A DNA stretch of 64,000 bases from Closterium sp. Naga37s-1 (GCA_947471745.1 CANJKZ010001028.1:962501-1026500), one strand, 5' to 3'; shown: positions 43,101-53,180, numbered from the stretch's first letter. A program made the numbers and translations. The notes: a model not told the origin generated them from the letters alone.

Positions 43101-46100
43101 AGTCACATCTCAGCACGTACAGTCACATCTCAGCACGTACAGTCACAATCTCAGCACGTACAGTCACATCTCTGCACGTACAGTCACATCTCAGCACGTA
43201 CAGTCACATCTCAGCACGTACAGTCACATCTCAGCACGTACAGTCACATCTCAGCACGATCAGTCACATCTCAGCACGTACAGTCACATCTCAGCACGTA
43301 CAGTCACATCTCTGCACGTACAGTCACATCTCAGCACGTACAGTCACATCTCAGCACGTACAGTCACATCTCTGCACGTACAGTCACATCTCAGCACGTA
43401 CAGTCACATCTCAGCACGTACAGTCACATCTCTGCACGTACAGTCACATCTCAGCACGTACAGTCACATCTCAGCACGTACAGTCACATCTCTGCACGTA
43501 CAGTCACATCTCAGCACGTACAGTCACATCTCAGCACGTACAGTCACATCTCTGCACGTACAGTCACATCTCAGCACGTGCAGTCACATCTCAGCACGTA
43601 CAGGGACGTCAGTGAAGCGGTCGAACGAGAACATGGGCAACACGTTGCCCTTCTGGTTCACCGCATTGAACCGCTCTCCACCGCCGTACCACCCCGATGC
43701 ATTGTCTGCTATCTAAGAGGATAGGATGGGGTGGTGGGAAGGGACACAACGGGAGCGGGGAGCGGTAAGATACAATATGGAGCTAAGCAAGGGAGCACAT
43801 GGTGCATAGCAAGGGAGCACATGGTGCATAGCAAGGGAGCACATGGTGCATAGCAAGGGAGCACATGGTGCATAGCAAGGGAGCACATGGTGCATAGCAA
43901 GGGAGCACATGGTGCATAGCAAGGGAGCACATGGTGCATAGCAAGGGAGCACATGGTGCATAGCAAGGCTTGGCAGCATGTGGGCGGGCGGGCGGGCATA
44001 GAAGAGGAGCGATGAGTGCGCATGGCAGATGCTGCCCGGCCACTCACAGCACCGCACGAGCGCCACTAGCAACTCCCCTCACCCTCCACCGTCCCTGTCA
44101 CCTCTTCTCACTACTCCCCCCCACCCCACACCCCCGCTGCTCACCCGCAGAGTGAAGTCAACGCCATCGGGGAAGAGCAGCGGCGTGCTGACCTCCCACG
44201 TCACCACCACCGCCTGCTCGCTCAGCCGACTCGCCCTCACCGCCAGCGCCGGCAGCGCGGGAGCAGCAGAGGCGTTCTGCCCGGTGGGCTGGGCTGCAGT
44301 TGCAGGGGATGGGCAGGCATGGGTGGATTGCAGTTGCACATGCGCATGAGTGAGTCAAGTGTGGAGTCACCCCCAAGTGAATCATAGAGTTGAGTCAAGT
44401 CGAGTGGAGCCTGATTTCAGCCATGCAGTGAGCGCTCACAGGGTGCAGGCGTGCGATCACGCAGCACCACTGATTCGAGTGCGAGAGAGGGCTTGGGGGG
44501 GGGGGGGGGGGGGGGGGGGGGATAGATAGATACGAGCAGATGAGGTAAGTAGTAGGAACAAGCCTCAGGTTCTTTACTCGTTGAACCGAGTAGTATTGAG
44601 GTGATTACTGGGCGGAGTACTAGAAGGAGGTGAGAGTGAAACGAGTAATGGGGCACTCCACTTGCACTCGCAAGGAGGCTCTCCTCCTCTCCTGCCACAC
44701 GTGCTTCCATGGCTGAGCGGGTTAAACGTGAAATGACTGTGGATTGGGGGGATGTGCGGGGGAGGTTGGGAGATTACAAGAATGGCCAGAATGGGAGAGA
44801 AGGTTGGGGCCGAGGGCGGGAGAGGAGGGTGGGAGAGGAGGGTGGGAGAAGATGGTGGGGCTGAGGGTGTGGTGTGGGTGGCATTGTTGTTGGGGTGGAG
44901 GCGAGTAAAAACTACTCGACTTATGTCGCGAGACAGAACTCGAGCAAGGCTAGTCACAACAAGGCGAATACCACTCGCCCCACTGAATGCTTTTGTCTAG
45001 CCTAGAAGGGTTTCTACCTACTGAGAAGATGTGTGGAGACGAGAGCAGATGGGAGGGGTGGAGATGAGACGGCATGCATGCACGGTGAGACGAGAAAATG
45101 AATGGCTCTTAAGATGTGGTGGCATGTCACATTAGGCACTAAACCCCAACCCTCCAGTGTCCCACCACAAGCATTGGCTCAACTCGGCTGTTCGTGTCTA
45201 GGTGGAATGACAGAGTGAGATTCTTGTGATGGTGAGAGGGCGGTGAGAGGGCGGTGAGAGGGCAGTGAGAGGGCGGTGAGAGGGTGGTTGTGGTGGAGGC
45301 ATTGGAAAGCGATGCGCGAGACAGGGGCATTGGTGAGAACGCATTGTGGCATGCAGTGCACACACCCACTCTCACATCCCTCACCTCCCTCCACCTCCCC
45401 TCCTGCGTGCCACGTGGCGCTGCGCCCAGTGCCGTCCACCACGAGCCCCTCCACGCGCGCCCCCCCCACCTCCACCGCCGGCAGCTGCAGCCGCTGCTGC
45501 CGCCGCTCCGGCATGGGGAAGGGTGCGGGGAGGGGCGCGGCGGACGAGGCGGGCGGCGCGAGGAGCAGCAGCACGCCGTCGCCCGAGGGGTGGTAGGCGA
45601 TGGATAGCCTGGTGGGGGAGGGGGGTTTAGAGGGGGGAAGGGAGGGGGAGGTTGGGGGAAGGGGAGTTAGACAGCTGGAAGTAAGAGAGCAAAAAGCGCA
45701 GTGCACCAATTACCACATTCCCAATTCCCCACATTCCCAATTCCCCACATTCCGCGTTCCCCACTTTTCCCAGTTACCCCCTGCTAGGCAGCTATTCAGC
45801 TTCCAGTACTTGCCACATCACACTCCTCACCACCCAGCATTCCTGCCCCTCCTTCTCCCCGCCTGCCTCGCGCCTCCCTTCGCCACTCCACATTCCGCGA
45901 TGACCGCATCGCCGCTCGTGCGCGCTCCCCCTTCCCGTCACCCTACCCCCCTGCCTGCACGCGCATTCCCTCCCAGCCCCGCCCACCCCCGCAACGCCCG
46001 CCCGCCTCTGCCGTCACGCGCGCAGCCCCGCCGCCACTCACCACTGCGTGCTTGCGCCGACGGCGGCGGGTTTCGCCCCCCGGCGCGCGAGGAGCGAGAG

Positions 46101-46334
46101 CAGGTACAGCGCGCCGAGCACGGCGGGGCCCACCAGCGGGAAGTACCGCATGCTGCGCGCGGAACCCGCGGTGCCCACCGCTCTCCGCGCGGCGCTGGTC
46201 CGCGCGTGCGGCGGCATTTTGCGCGGAACGGTCACGGAGCTGAACGGCTGTTGGTGGCTCGGTAGCGAGCTGCCTGTGCTTGTATCGAGCGGCTTATAGC
46301 GGAATCGGAGGGGCAGAGCATCCCCATTCACCAT
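34148..46334 (-). CDS. GH31 glycoside hydrolase, membrane-anchored, 13 exons
   Basis: Exons (minus strand, GT-AG introns): 46334-46042, 45608-45385, 44293-44145, 43712-43602, 42213-42094, 41497-41333, 40948-40794, 40395-40251, 38033-37833, 37156-37056, 36530-36351, 35154-34648, 34484-34148. The junctions keep frame; the exon 2-3 junction is least certain. The product is about 855-895 residues depending on start (46334, or MPPHARTS at about 46217). The N-terminus is basic with one hydrophobic segment (YFPLVGPAVLGALYLLSLLA), suggesting a signal anchor for the secretory pathway. GH31 features: SGWYGGGERFNAV, LIDSPWETSYNDF, the nucleophile motif GFKCDDGE, MARSGFTGTGKSFVWAGDQ with the acid/base Asp, and FFLWGSDIAGY; the beta-sandwich C-terminus has GPDLLVAPVYEPG. 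All catalytic residues are present. GH31 retaining enzymes act on alpha-glycosides; the substrate (glucoside, xyloside, other) cannot be told from this. Confidence 0.9.
35515..36120. repeat. CGAGT/ACTCG-rich intronic segment
   Basis: This part of the last-but-one GH31 intron has a GTGCTCGTGTGCTC-type run (35520-35595). It is followed by about 450 bp dense in CGAGT and ACTCG pentamers, often palindromic (for example TTTACTCGTACGAGTA, GGCGAGTTTTACTCGCC). No ORF is credible. Confidence 0.6.
37162..37562. repeat. 16-bp minisatellite in GH31 intron
   Basis: About 25 copies of GAGGATGCACACATGT lie in the intron upstream of the exon at 37056-37156. A GCGAG variant recurs mostly every third unit, giving a 48-bp higher-order period. 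The open frames it yields (repeats of MCASSHVCILTCVHP) are artefacts. Confidence 0.93.
37635..37768. repeat. 21-bp minisatellite in GH31 intron
   Basis: Six near-perfect copies of TGCAGCAGTGAGTATACAGCA lie in the same intron as the 16-bp array. Confidence 0.93.
38118..38475. repeat. 13-bp minisatellite in GH31 intron
   Basis: About 27 copies of GACATGGTCACGA with CATGA and CGGGA variants lie in the intron between the exons at 37833-38033 and 40251-40395. Confidence 0.93.
38597..39186. repeat. 28-bp satellite-like array in GH31 intron
   Basis: About 21 copies of a 28-bp unit (ACACAAGTCGGTTATGATAA plus GGCCTGAA) are almost all identical; the first copy differs by one base (CTCGG). There are no spacers between units, so this is not a CRISPR array. 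Confidence 0.95.
42838..43606. repeat. 20-bp minisatellite abutting a GH31 splice donor
   Basis: About 37 copies of CAGTCACATCTCAGCACGTA lie here. The array touches the 3' end of the exon 43602-43712. On the gene's strand the unit reads TGTACGTGCTGAGATGTGAC, and the real donor is the first GTACGT of the array (43601-43596). Left-end units carry TAGTGC and right-end units CAGCAC or CTGCAC variants. Confidence 0.93.
43783..43970. repeat. 22-bp minisatellite in GH31 intron
   Basis: About 8.5 copies of AGCAAGGGAGCACATGGTGCAT lie in the intron between exons 44145-44293 and 43602-43712. A GGGC run follows at about 43981-43997. Confidence 0.92.
44494..44521. repeat. Poly-G tract
   Basis: A run of about 28 G lies in the second GH31 intron, followed by GATAGATAGATA. 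It is flanked by CGAGT-rich sequence at 44395-44410 and 44575-44660. Confidence 0.9.
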
Positions 46335-47188
46335 CTCCTATGCGGGCGACATGAACGGAGCCAGTGCGGAGCCGCGCAGTGGTGTGTGTTGCGAGGAGGG
46401 GGCGCGCGGTGAGGCGTACGAACGGACACGTGGATCATTCAAAGGGGACGAGGCGCAGTTTTATCACCAACCTGAACCTCAATCAGAAGTTACAAAAATA
46501 TTTAGGGATGTGAGAAGTTGGTGATATAACTGTATATCCCCCTCACCCTCCATTACAACCCAACCCAACCCAACCCTTGGGAAATGCGAGCGTGCATGTC
46601 TGTCCCCCGATTCCCCTCACGACTCATCCACCCCACGTTCACGTTTCGAATCCCTCCCCGCACAAGTACACTCATAGCGTCAATGGCCCACGAAAGGCCC
46701 TTGTTACGCGGGCGATGGGCGTCCAAGAAAGGCCATCTGGCCGCCTAACACAAGGTGACCGTTGAGTCCACGCAGCACCACGCAGCGCGCAGCACGCGCC
46801 CTCACATTCGGCCCTCGGGGCTGCTTTGCCCTGCGGCGACCCGTGCCAGCCATGGAGTAGCCGCCGCCGCGCCGCCATGGGCTGGAAGCAGTGCGACGAC
46901 GCGCGGGCCGCCCAAGAGTGGCTGCGATGGGCACTGGCAGCACGCCGGTAGTCTCCCGCATTGCACTGCTTCTCCCCCCGCCGTCATCCCCCGCGGATCT
47001 CCCGCTTCCCGCCGTCTCCCCGCCAGCCTCGTTCTTGCGTTCATCACCCGTGGGTTCCCGTGGGCTCGCGCCGCGTCACAAACCAAACCCAACTCAGCAG
47101 CCAAGTCATTGCGAAGCACGCCATTGCACTCAGCACAGCTAGCAGGCGCCGTGACGAGTCAAGAAGCACCTACAGTAGCGCGTTCCCG
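46335..47188. promoter_or_regulatory. Divergent intergenic region
   Basis: This 0.85-kb GC-rich stretch lies between the GH31 start and the plus-strand gene remains. It should contain the GH31 promoter. I see no TATA box or recognisable operator. It includes a short AACCC repeat (about 46557-46577). The role is inferred only from position. Confidence 0.35.
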
Positions 47189-47377
47189 ATGTCTTCCTCA
47201 TCGCACCACCACTCCGCGCGCGCCTCGCTGCGATCCCGCTGGCACGGCGGCGCGCAAAAGGCGGGGTACGGAATCCGCGCGGCGCACGTCATCCAGGCGT
47301 GCGCCTTCGCTATAGTCACACTCTGGCTCTGCTACCACTGGTCGCACGCCCCGCGCCGCCAGCCCAATGGGCCATAG
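47189..47377 (+). CDS. Putative first exon, single-TM N-terminus
   Basis: An ATG at 47189 begins MSSSSHHHSARASLRSRW, followed by GYGIRAAHVIQACAFAIVTL and WLCYHWSH. This is a basic head and one hydrophobic segment of about 18 residues, then a TAG at 47375-47377. The arrangement resembles a signal anchor. It lies about 155 bp upstream of the GH31-like exon remains on the same strand and could be their old first exon, or an unrelated gene start. No donor site clearly follows it. Confidence 0.35.
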   Translation: MSSSSHHHSARASLRSRWHGGAQKAGYGIRAAHVIQACAFAIVTLWLCYHWSHAPRRQPNGP

Positions 47378-47687
47378 GTTGCCTCACTTCCCCAAGTGAG
47401 GCCAACCCAACCCAATGGGCCATAGGTTGCCCCACTCTTCCTCACATGTGTGGGGCGTGTGTGTTGCATGTGTGGGGTGTGTGGGGTGGGGTGTGTGGGG
47501 CGTGTGGGGTGTGTCGGGTGTGTATGGGGTGTGTGGAATTCCAGGACCCCCAGACGCTCTTCTCCAACCTGCTTGCCCTCGGGTGCGCTCTGCCGTTTCT
47601 GTGTGCTTCTGTGTTGTCATCGCTTGCTCGTCGCATCCCGCACAATCCTCATCATCCCTCCAATCAGCATTCCACTCTTCGTCTCCC

Positions 47688-48043
47688 TCTCCTCTCTCTC
47701 CTCTCCTTTCTCCCCTCTCCCTTCTCCCCTCTCCTCTCTCCCCTCTCCTCTCTCCCCTCTCCTCTCTCCCCTCTCCTCTCTCCCCTCTCCCTTCTCCCCT
47801 CTCCTCTCTCCCCTCTCCTCTCTCCCCTCTCCTCTCTCCCCTCTCCTCTCTCCCCTCTCCTCTCTCCTCCTCTCTCCCCTCTCCTCTCTCCTCTCTCCCC
47901 TCTCCCCTCTCCCCTCTCCCCTCTCCCCTCTCCCCTCTCCCCTCTCCCCTCTCCCCTCTCCCCTCTCCCCTCTCCCCTCTCCCCTCTCCCCTCTCCCCTC
48001 TCCCCTCTCCCCTCTCCCCTCTCCCCTCTCCCCTCTCCCCCAA
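47688..48043. repeat. Polypyrimidine minisatellite (CCCTCTC)n
   Basis: About 355 bp alternate CCCTCTC, CCCTCTCCTCTCT and CCCTTCTC units, becoming pure CCCTCTC heptamers from about 47895. Six-frame reading gives only SPLPSPLS- or GERGEGR-type artefacts. Confidence 0.93.
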
Positions 48044-48816
48044 CGCATGGTTGCTTGTTTGAACGAGTGTTTTCTATCCTCCAACTAGCGCGCCTTGTCC
48101 AGCACACCCCGACCGTCCTTCCATCTCGTCTGTGCCAATGCCTCTGGCCCCGACCAACCACCCTTTACTCTCTCACTCTGCCACTCACTGCCCATCTGCT
48201 CACGCGCACCCTATGTGTCCATGTGCCTTTCCTCGCTACCCTGCCGCCATGCCACACCATCACCATGCCCCCAACATGGTACTTCGTGCAACTGTACCTG
48301 GTGAGCGTGCACCACTTTACTTTGCCTTATCTTGCCACCTTCCCCACCCACCCTCACCCACGCAGTACATACAGCTGTACGTGATTTTTACCCAACCCTG
48401 CCAGGTGATTCTTACCCTACCCTGCCAGGTGATTCTTTTGCCACCATCCACGTCACGTCACCATCCACGTCGCCTTGTTCTCCCAGCACCCCCTCAGCCG
48501 CCTTGTTGCACATGGGCAGTGAACAATGTAGCCCCCTCTCCCCGCCCCATCCTCGACTCTGTTGCCTCACCTGCACTCAGTGTACGCCCACTGCCTCTGC
48601 ATGCTGCCTGCTGCCATGGCCTTCACCACGCCCCTCACAGTGCCACTATTCTCGGTCGCATCCCCACTCCTCTCAATCCCACCCCCCCGGCAGCTCCTTG
48701 GTGTGGATGTGGGTGGGTGACAACAGGGCGTCCTTCTCCTCGTCGGACGGGCTGCCATCCGTGGTGGTGGTGGGGCAGACAGTGGCGCTCTCAGCGCTCT
48801 TCCTGTGGGGCAGCCA

Positions 48817-48909
48817 CATGGCGGGGTACCTGGGCAACACCATGCCACATGGCGGGGTACCTGGGCAACACCATGCCACATGGCGGGGTACCTGGGCAAC
48901 ACCATCCCA
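48817..48909 (+). repeat. 31-bp repeat inside GH31-like exon
   Basis: There are three copies of a 31-bp unit (CACATGGCGGGGTACCTGGG then CAACACCATGC). The unit encodes the HMAGYLGNTM end of the conserved FLWGS..AGY motif. Because 31 is not a multiple of three, each extra copy shifts the frame. Confidence 0.88.
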
Positions 48910-48955
48910 CATTCTCGGGGTGGCGGTACACTGGCGGGCAGGTGGCAGTGGTGGC

Positions 48956-49075
48956 GGTGCGCCCTCCTCACATGCCCAGCTGCGCCCTCCTCACATGCCC
49001 AGCTGCGCCCTCCTCACATGCCCAGCTGCGCCCTCCTCACATGCCCAGCTGCGCCCTCCTCACATGCCCAGGGGC
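48956..49075. repeat. 23-bp tandem repeat
   Basis: About five copies of CCCTCCTCACATGCCCAGCT followed by GCG lie between the remnant exons. Confidence 0.88.
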
Positions 49076-49589
49076 GCCCTACCACGCCCAGGTCAGGTGC
49101 ATTGGTTACCGTGCTGCATGGCGGGGTGCACATGATTCACGCACATTCGTACCACTCCTCACAGAGTCGCATTTGAGGGGCTCTTTGTATCGGGCAGACT
49201 ACATGTGCTGCCTTGCACTGCCGCCTGCATGCCTCATGCCACACCACTCTGCCTCTGCACCCTCTTGCCCTTTACCCCCCGCCAGCCGTCGCACCATCCA
49301 GCTGTGGCCAGGTGGGACCGGCAGCTCGGAGCTGTGTGTGCTGCTGCACGCGTCCCACCACTACGAGGAGGTGCAGGATTTGCCTCAGATGGATGCTGCG
49401 CAGGAGGACGAGGGGGGAGGGGGCAGTGCAGCAGGGGAGGGCAAGGAGGAGGGCGACGTGAGAATGAGACGGACGAGGAGACTGCTGGGAATGAGAGAGG
49501 GTGCTGTGCAGGGGGCGGGTGTGGTGCACTTGCGGAGCCAGCAGGAGCAAGGTGGGGTTAGGGGCGAGAGCTGGGGCAGGCGAGTCATG

Positions 49590-49690
49590 GAGGTGGCATG
49601 GGCGGGTACGGCTCGCAGGGAGGTGGCATGGGCGGGTACGGCTCGCAGGGAGGTGGCATGGGCGGGTACGGCTCGCAGGGAGGTGCATGT
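49590..49690. repeat. 30-bp tandem repeat
   Basis: There are three copies of a 30-bp unit (GAGGTGGCATGGGCGGGTAC then GGCTCGCAGG). It is in frame with upstream plus-strand sequence but shows no domain. Confidence 0.88.
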
Positions 49691-49889
49691 GATGCTCATG
49701 CTCGAGCGTGTACCACACGTCACGCTCACATTGTTGCCGCTCGCTGGTGCCGCTGGTGACGGCACACGGGAGGCCCGGCGCGTGCCTTGTGAGAGTGCTG
49801 AGAGCCTGGACAGACCGCTCTCTGTGTGCCGTTTGCACCTAGTACAAAAGGGGATTACACAACTAGTTTATCCTCTGTGAAATACCCTG

Positions 49890-50131
49890 TATCATCTTCA
49901 TTCAGATGTTTGTACAGGATGGCTTAGGCACTTTTTTATTGAAATACCACTTTGATGTTTCCAAACCCTGAATTGAATGGAGTGAAGCAACACTTTCCGG
50001 CAAAATGTGCAGTGTTTGTGTTACAATCTGAAGTGACGTTTCTAGGATCGTCTCAGGTTGATCACAAGTAGTGTAGCCGCGGAAGATTGCTAGTGGAGGT
50101 CGGGTACGGACCCTGCCAGTTGAGGGAGATT
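49890..50131. other. Unassigned spacer
   Basis: AT-balanced sequence between the paralogue remains and the copia-f 3' LTR. I see no gene or repeat in it. Confidence 0.5.
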
Positions 50132-50157
50132 TGAATCTCGACAGGAAGTGACTAATA

Positions 50158-50681
50158 CCGTCATACCCCGGATATAAGCGCCACCCTCGGATAAGCGCCT
50201 GGCGCTTTTAATTGGCGCATGGCGCTTATATCCGCTGCTCGATTATAAGCGCACCCCCTGAAAAAACTTGTTTTATTATAAGCGCACGTAAACTTTAAAT
50301 TTTGAAATGTGTTCAAAATGCTGTAACGATTTTTACTTTAGCAGGCGGATGTGTTGCAGATTCGGTTCCCTTCACATTCGGACCCTGCACTGGATGCGGG
50401 TCCAGTCAGCAGGAGCTGTCAGGAGCTGTCAGGAGCTGGATGTGAGTCAGATTGGGTGTATCTCCCAGCGCGCGCGAGAATTTCTCAGACGACCCCATGT
50501 AACTTCGACTCGATTGGAAAGGCAAGAACGAGATCTACAGTTTGGTGTTAAAAAATAGAAAAAATATATATGTCATTTTATAAACGCCGGCGCTTATAAA
50601 TTTACTCGATTATAAGCCCACCCCCCTGAAAAAACATATTTTATTATTTCCCCCCATGGGGGTATATCCGGGGTATGACGG
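50158..50681. mobile_element. pogo-type MITE, 524 bp
   Basis: Terminal inverted repeats CCGTCATACCCCGGATATA (left) and TATATCCGGGGTATGACGG (right), flanked by TA at 50156-50157 and 50682-50683. The first 95 bp and last 110 bp or so are close to those of the neighbouring transposase-encoding element. The centre (about 50290-50560) is non-coding and not shared with that element in an obvious way. It would be mobilised by a pogo-type transposase. Confidence 0.9.
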
Positions 50682-50995
50682 TACCGTCATACCCCGGATA
50701 TAAGCACCACCCGCGGATAAGCGCCTGATGCTTTTAATTGGCGTGTGGCGCTTATATCCGGTGCTCGATTATAAGCGCATACCTAAAAGGCTTACGGATT
50801 ATAACCGCATACCTGTGCCTTACATTTTATAACCGCCACCCATTTTTTTTTCTTTTTTTTTTTTCATTTGAAGACCTATTACATAATTAGTATACTAAAA
50901 CATCATGTTAATTACTCTACAACTACTTAATCTACTCCTACCTACGAGCCTCACACAGGCTTCACCATTTTCTACACTAGTTAATCTACCCTACT

Positions 50996-53180
50996 CTAAT
51001 CATCAGCTGCAGTGGGGTCATCTGGGTCGGCCTCAGAGTCCGACTCAGGTTCCTCTACGTTGTTGCAGAAGAAACCGTGTGCTGCAATTTCATCATCCAT
51101 GTCGACCTCCTCGCCCTCGAGCTCGTCTCGCCTGTGTTGCAGGCGGAGCTTGTCCTGGGACCCATCCAGGGCGTAGCTGATGCCGCAGGTGAGGAACGCC
51201 CGTTGAATGAGCTCCTTGGGCACGGACTTCCAGGCCGCCGAGATCCACTTGAGCGTCAGCTCGACAGGAGGCTTCTTGATGTTGCCTACCACGCAAATCC
51301 AGAAACCGGGTCAGCACGGGTTAAAGAAATAAAAACATACAGAAGAGCTGCACCTCTCACCTTTCTTCGTCAAGGTGTCGACCCCCTCACGCTCAAACCA
51401 CTCCTGGTAGAGCTGGCGAACGGCGGCCTTGAAGGAGCGGTTAACCGCGACGTCGAGGGGTTGAATCTCCGAGGTGCAGCCAGCAGGGATAACCGCAGGG
51501 ACCAGGTTCAGCTCGCCAAACTTCTTCACCTCCGGGGTCAAGTGCCCGCGGTACGAATCGAGGACGAGCAGAGCTTTGCGGGGGCGGACTCCGAACTTGG
51601 GGTTGATGTACGGCTTCACCGCCTCGTCCAGCCACTCGATGACACCGTCCGCGTCCATCCACCCGTTGGGATGGACCCCCACGTGGATATCTGCACAGCA
51701 ACAAAACCACGATGTTAGTTAAAATTTTGAACTGACATCGACATGCCACCGCATAATTGACGTGTGGTGCATACCTGAAGGGAAATCTCCTTTGGGGACG
51801 GTCTTCCTTTTGAAGAAGACCCAAGGCTTCAACTTCTCCCCGCTGGCGGTGCAGGCGAGCATCACTGTAACCCGCTCTTTCTGGTAGCCGCCGCTGCGGA
51901 CGGGCACGGAGCGCGAGCCAACCTCTTCAACGGTGCGTTTGGATGGCATCTCGAGCCAGAGGGGCGTCTGGTCCGCGTTTAGAATCCACGGCAGGTCGAT
52001 CTTGTACTGCCGGCGGGAGTGACGCACGTACGTCCAGAAGTTCTTGACTTCAGTCTCGCACTCTGGGACACGGGATGGGAGGAACAGAAAGCACAAACAC
52101 AGAGTGAGAGCCGTGAATAGACGGGAACAGACAAACAACAATACCACCAAATAACAACTCACTGGACAAGAGCTTCTGGCCGACCCGGGTCTTCGCTCTG
52201 GTCGTCAGGTTCCAGCGGCGGCGAAAGCGCTGAGTCCACCGCTGAGAGCCGGCCCACTTTTCACCTGGGTGTAACTCTTTCATCACCTCGTGCGACCACT
52301 TCTGCAGTCGTGCGATCGAGACGGCAAGGCACTTCTTGCGGTGGGCGAGAAACCTCCGGTACACCTCCGCTTCCATGTCGCGATACCACGAGCTCCTTCC
52401 GCGGCCGTGCAGGCGACAGCTTGCACCGTGCGCGCCCTCAAGCTCACCCTTGCGGTTCTTCCACTCCGTGAGGCACCTTCGGGAGATGCCGGATTCGCGA
52501 GACATGCGCCGCACACTCATCTCTCCGGCTTCGAGCTTCAGAATCCATTGCAGCTTCTCATGCGACGTGTAGGAATTGCGCCTGTGCTTTGTCGGCTTGT
52601 GCCTGGGGGAGGGAGGACGGGCATCACGATTATCGCGAGATGGGTGGGGCCTTTTTTTATTTGGAGGGGGAAAGGAGGGACTTGGAAGGTGCTCGGGGAG
52701 ACCGTCAGCAGCCCAGAACTCCACGTCGTCGTCCGCACCGGTAGCGGATTCGTCCAACGGGCAATCAGCCGGCGCTCCCCATCGTGGCTCCGGTGCGGAG
52801 GAAGATCCTTCGCCGCCGCTGCGTTCAGGCTCGGACAGGAAGGCGTCGAACGCCGAGTAGCCAGGGGGGAGGAGAAGCTGCAGAACCCCCTGTCGCGGAA
52901 CAACAACAGCAGGCGGGACGGGAGGGTCCGGAGGAACGGGAGGAATAGGAGGCGCCGGGGGAGCGGGAGGGGTAGGAGGCGTAGGAGGCGTGGGAGGAAC
53001 GGGAGGCACTACTGGTTGTGGTGGAGGGACGAGCGCAGGGCGCGTCTGCCATCGAGAGTAGTCACGAGTGTCTCTGCGGGTATTTTCTCTAGCAGCAGGT
53101 TGGCGGCGGAACAAGAAATGCGTGCCTGTAAGGCCCGCCATGGCCACGGCAGGCCAAACGAACGAAGAAAACTGAACCAA
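50996..53180 (-). CDS. pogo-type transposase, 4 exons
   Basis: Exons: 53180-52165 (about), 52062-51775, 51690-51361, 51285-50996; introns of about 100, 84 and 75 bp have GT-AG ends, and joining them keeps frame (TKKG|NIKKP and FPS|DIHVG). The N-terminal third is Pro-rich (residues about 45-80). It is followed by helix-turn-helix parts (TSHEKLQWILKLEAGEMSVR, SGISRRCLTEWKNRK) and a CENP-B/Tc5-like segment (MEAEVYRRFLAHRKKCLAVS, GSQRWTQRFRRRWNLTTRAK). The catalytic DDE_1 domain has Asp in LNADQTPLWLEM, Asp in ALLVLDSYRGHLTPEV and Asp in SEIQPLDVAVNRSFKA. The C-terminal tail is acidic. It cuts and pastes elements at TA. No stops or frameshifts are seen. The start could be a later Met (for example MAGLTGTH). 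Confidence 0.88.

Larger units (their letters stand above)
47533..49425 (+). pseudogene. Decayed GH31 paralogue, divergent to the intact gene
   Basis: Scattered plus-strand pieces match exons of the neighbouring gene in order. 47533-47582 reads EFQDPQTLFSNLLALG and ends GG before gtgcgc, the same phase as the donor after FHDPDDMFLRLEELG. 48279-48300 and 48365-48380 give weak YVEVYL-like matches. 48694-48835 reads SLVWMWVGDNRA, GLPSVVVVGQTVALSALFLW and GSHMAGYLGN, and follows an acceptor in the same phase as the WAGDQ exon. 49286-49425 reads RRTIQLWPGG, with the same acceptor and phase as VRILQVWPG. Nucleophile and N-terminal exons are missing. The D of the GSDIAGY motif is His. Repeat expansion disrupts the WVGD exon. 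Confidence 0.7.

Noticed and set aside
43709-44072. Frames with repeated LAMHHVLPCYAPCAPLLCTM
   Set aside because: They are translations of the 22-bp intronic minisatellite.
47384-48084. Long Ser/Pro/Leu- or Gly/Glu/Arg-rich open frames
   Set aside because: They are translations of the CCCTCTC tract; open reading is a product of composition.
48132-49880. A single 582-codon plus-strand gene
   Set aside because: The frame crosses repeat arrays and intron-like sequence; only short segments are similar to GH31, and splice-phase matches show they were separate exons.
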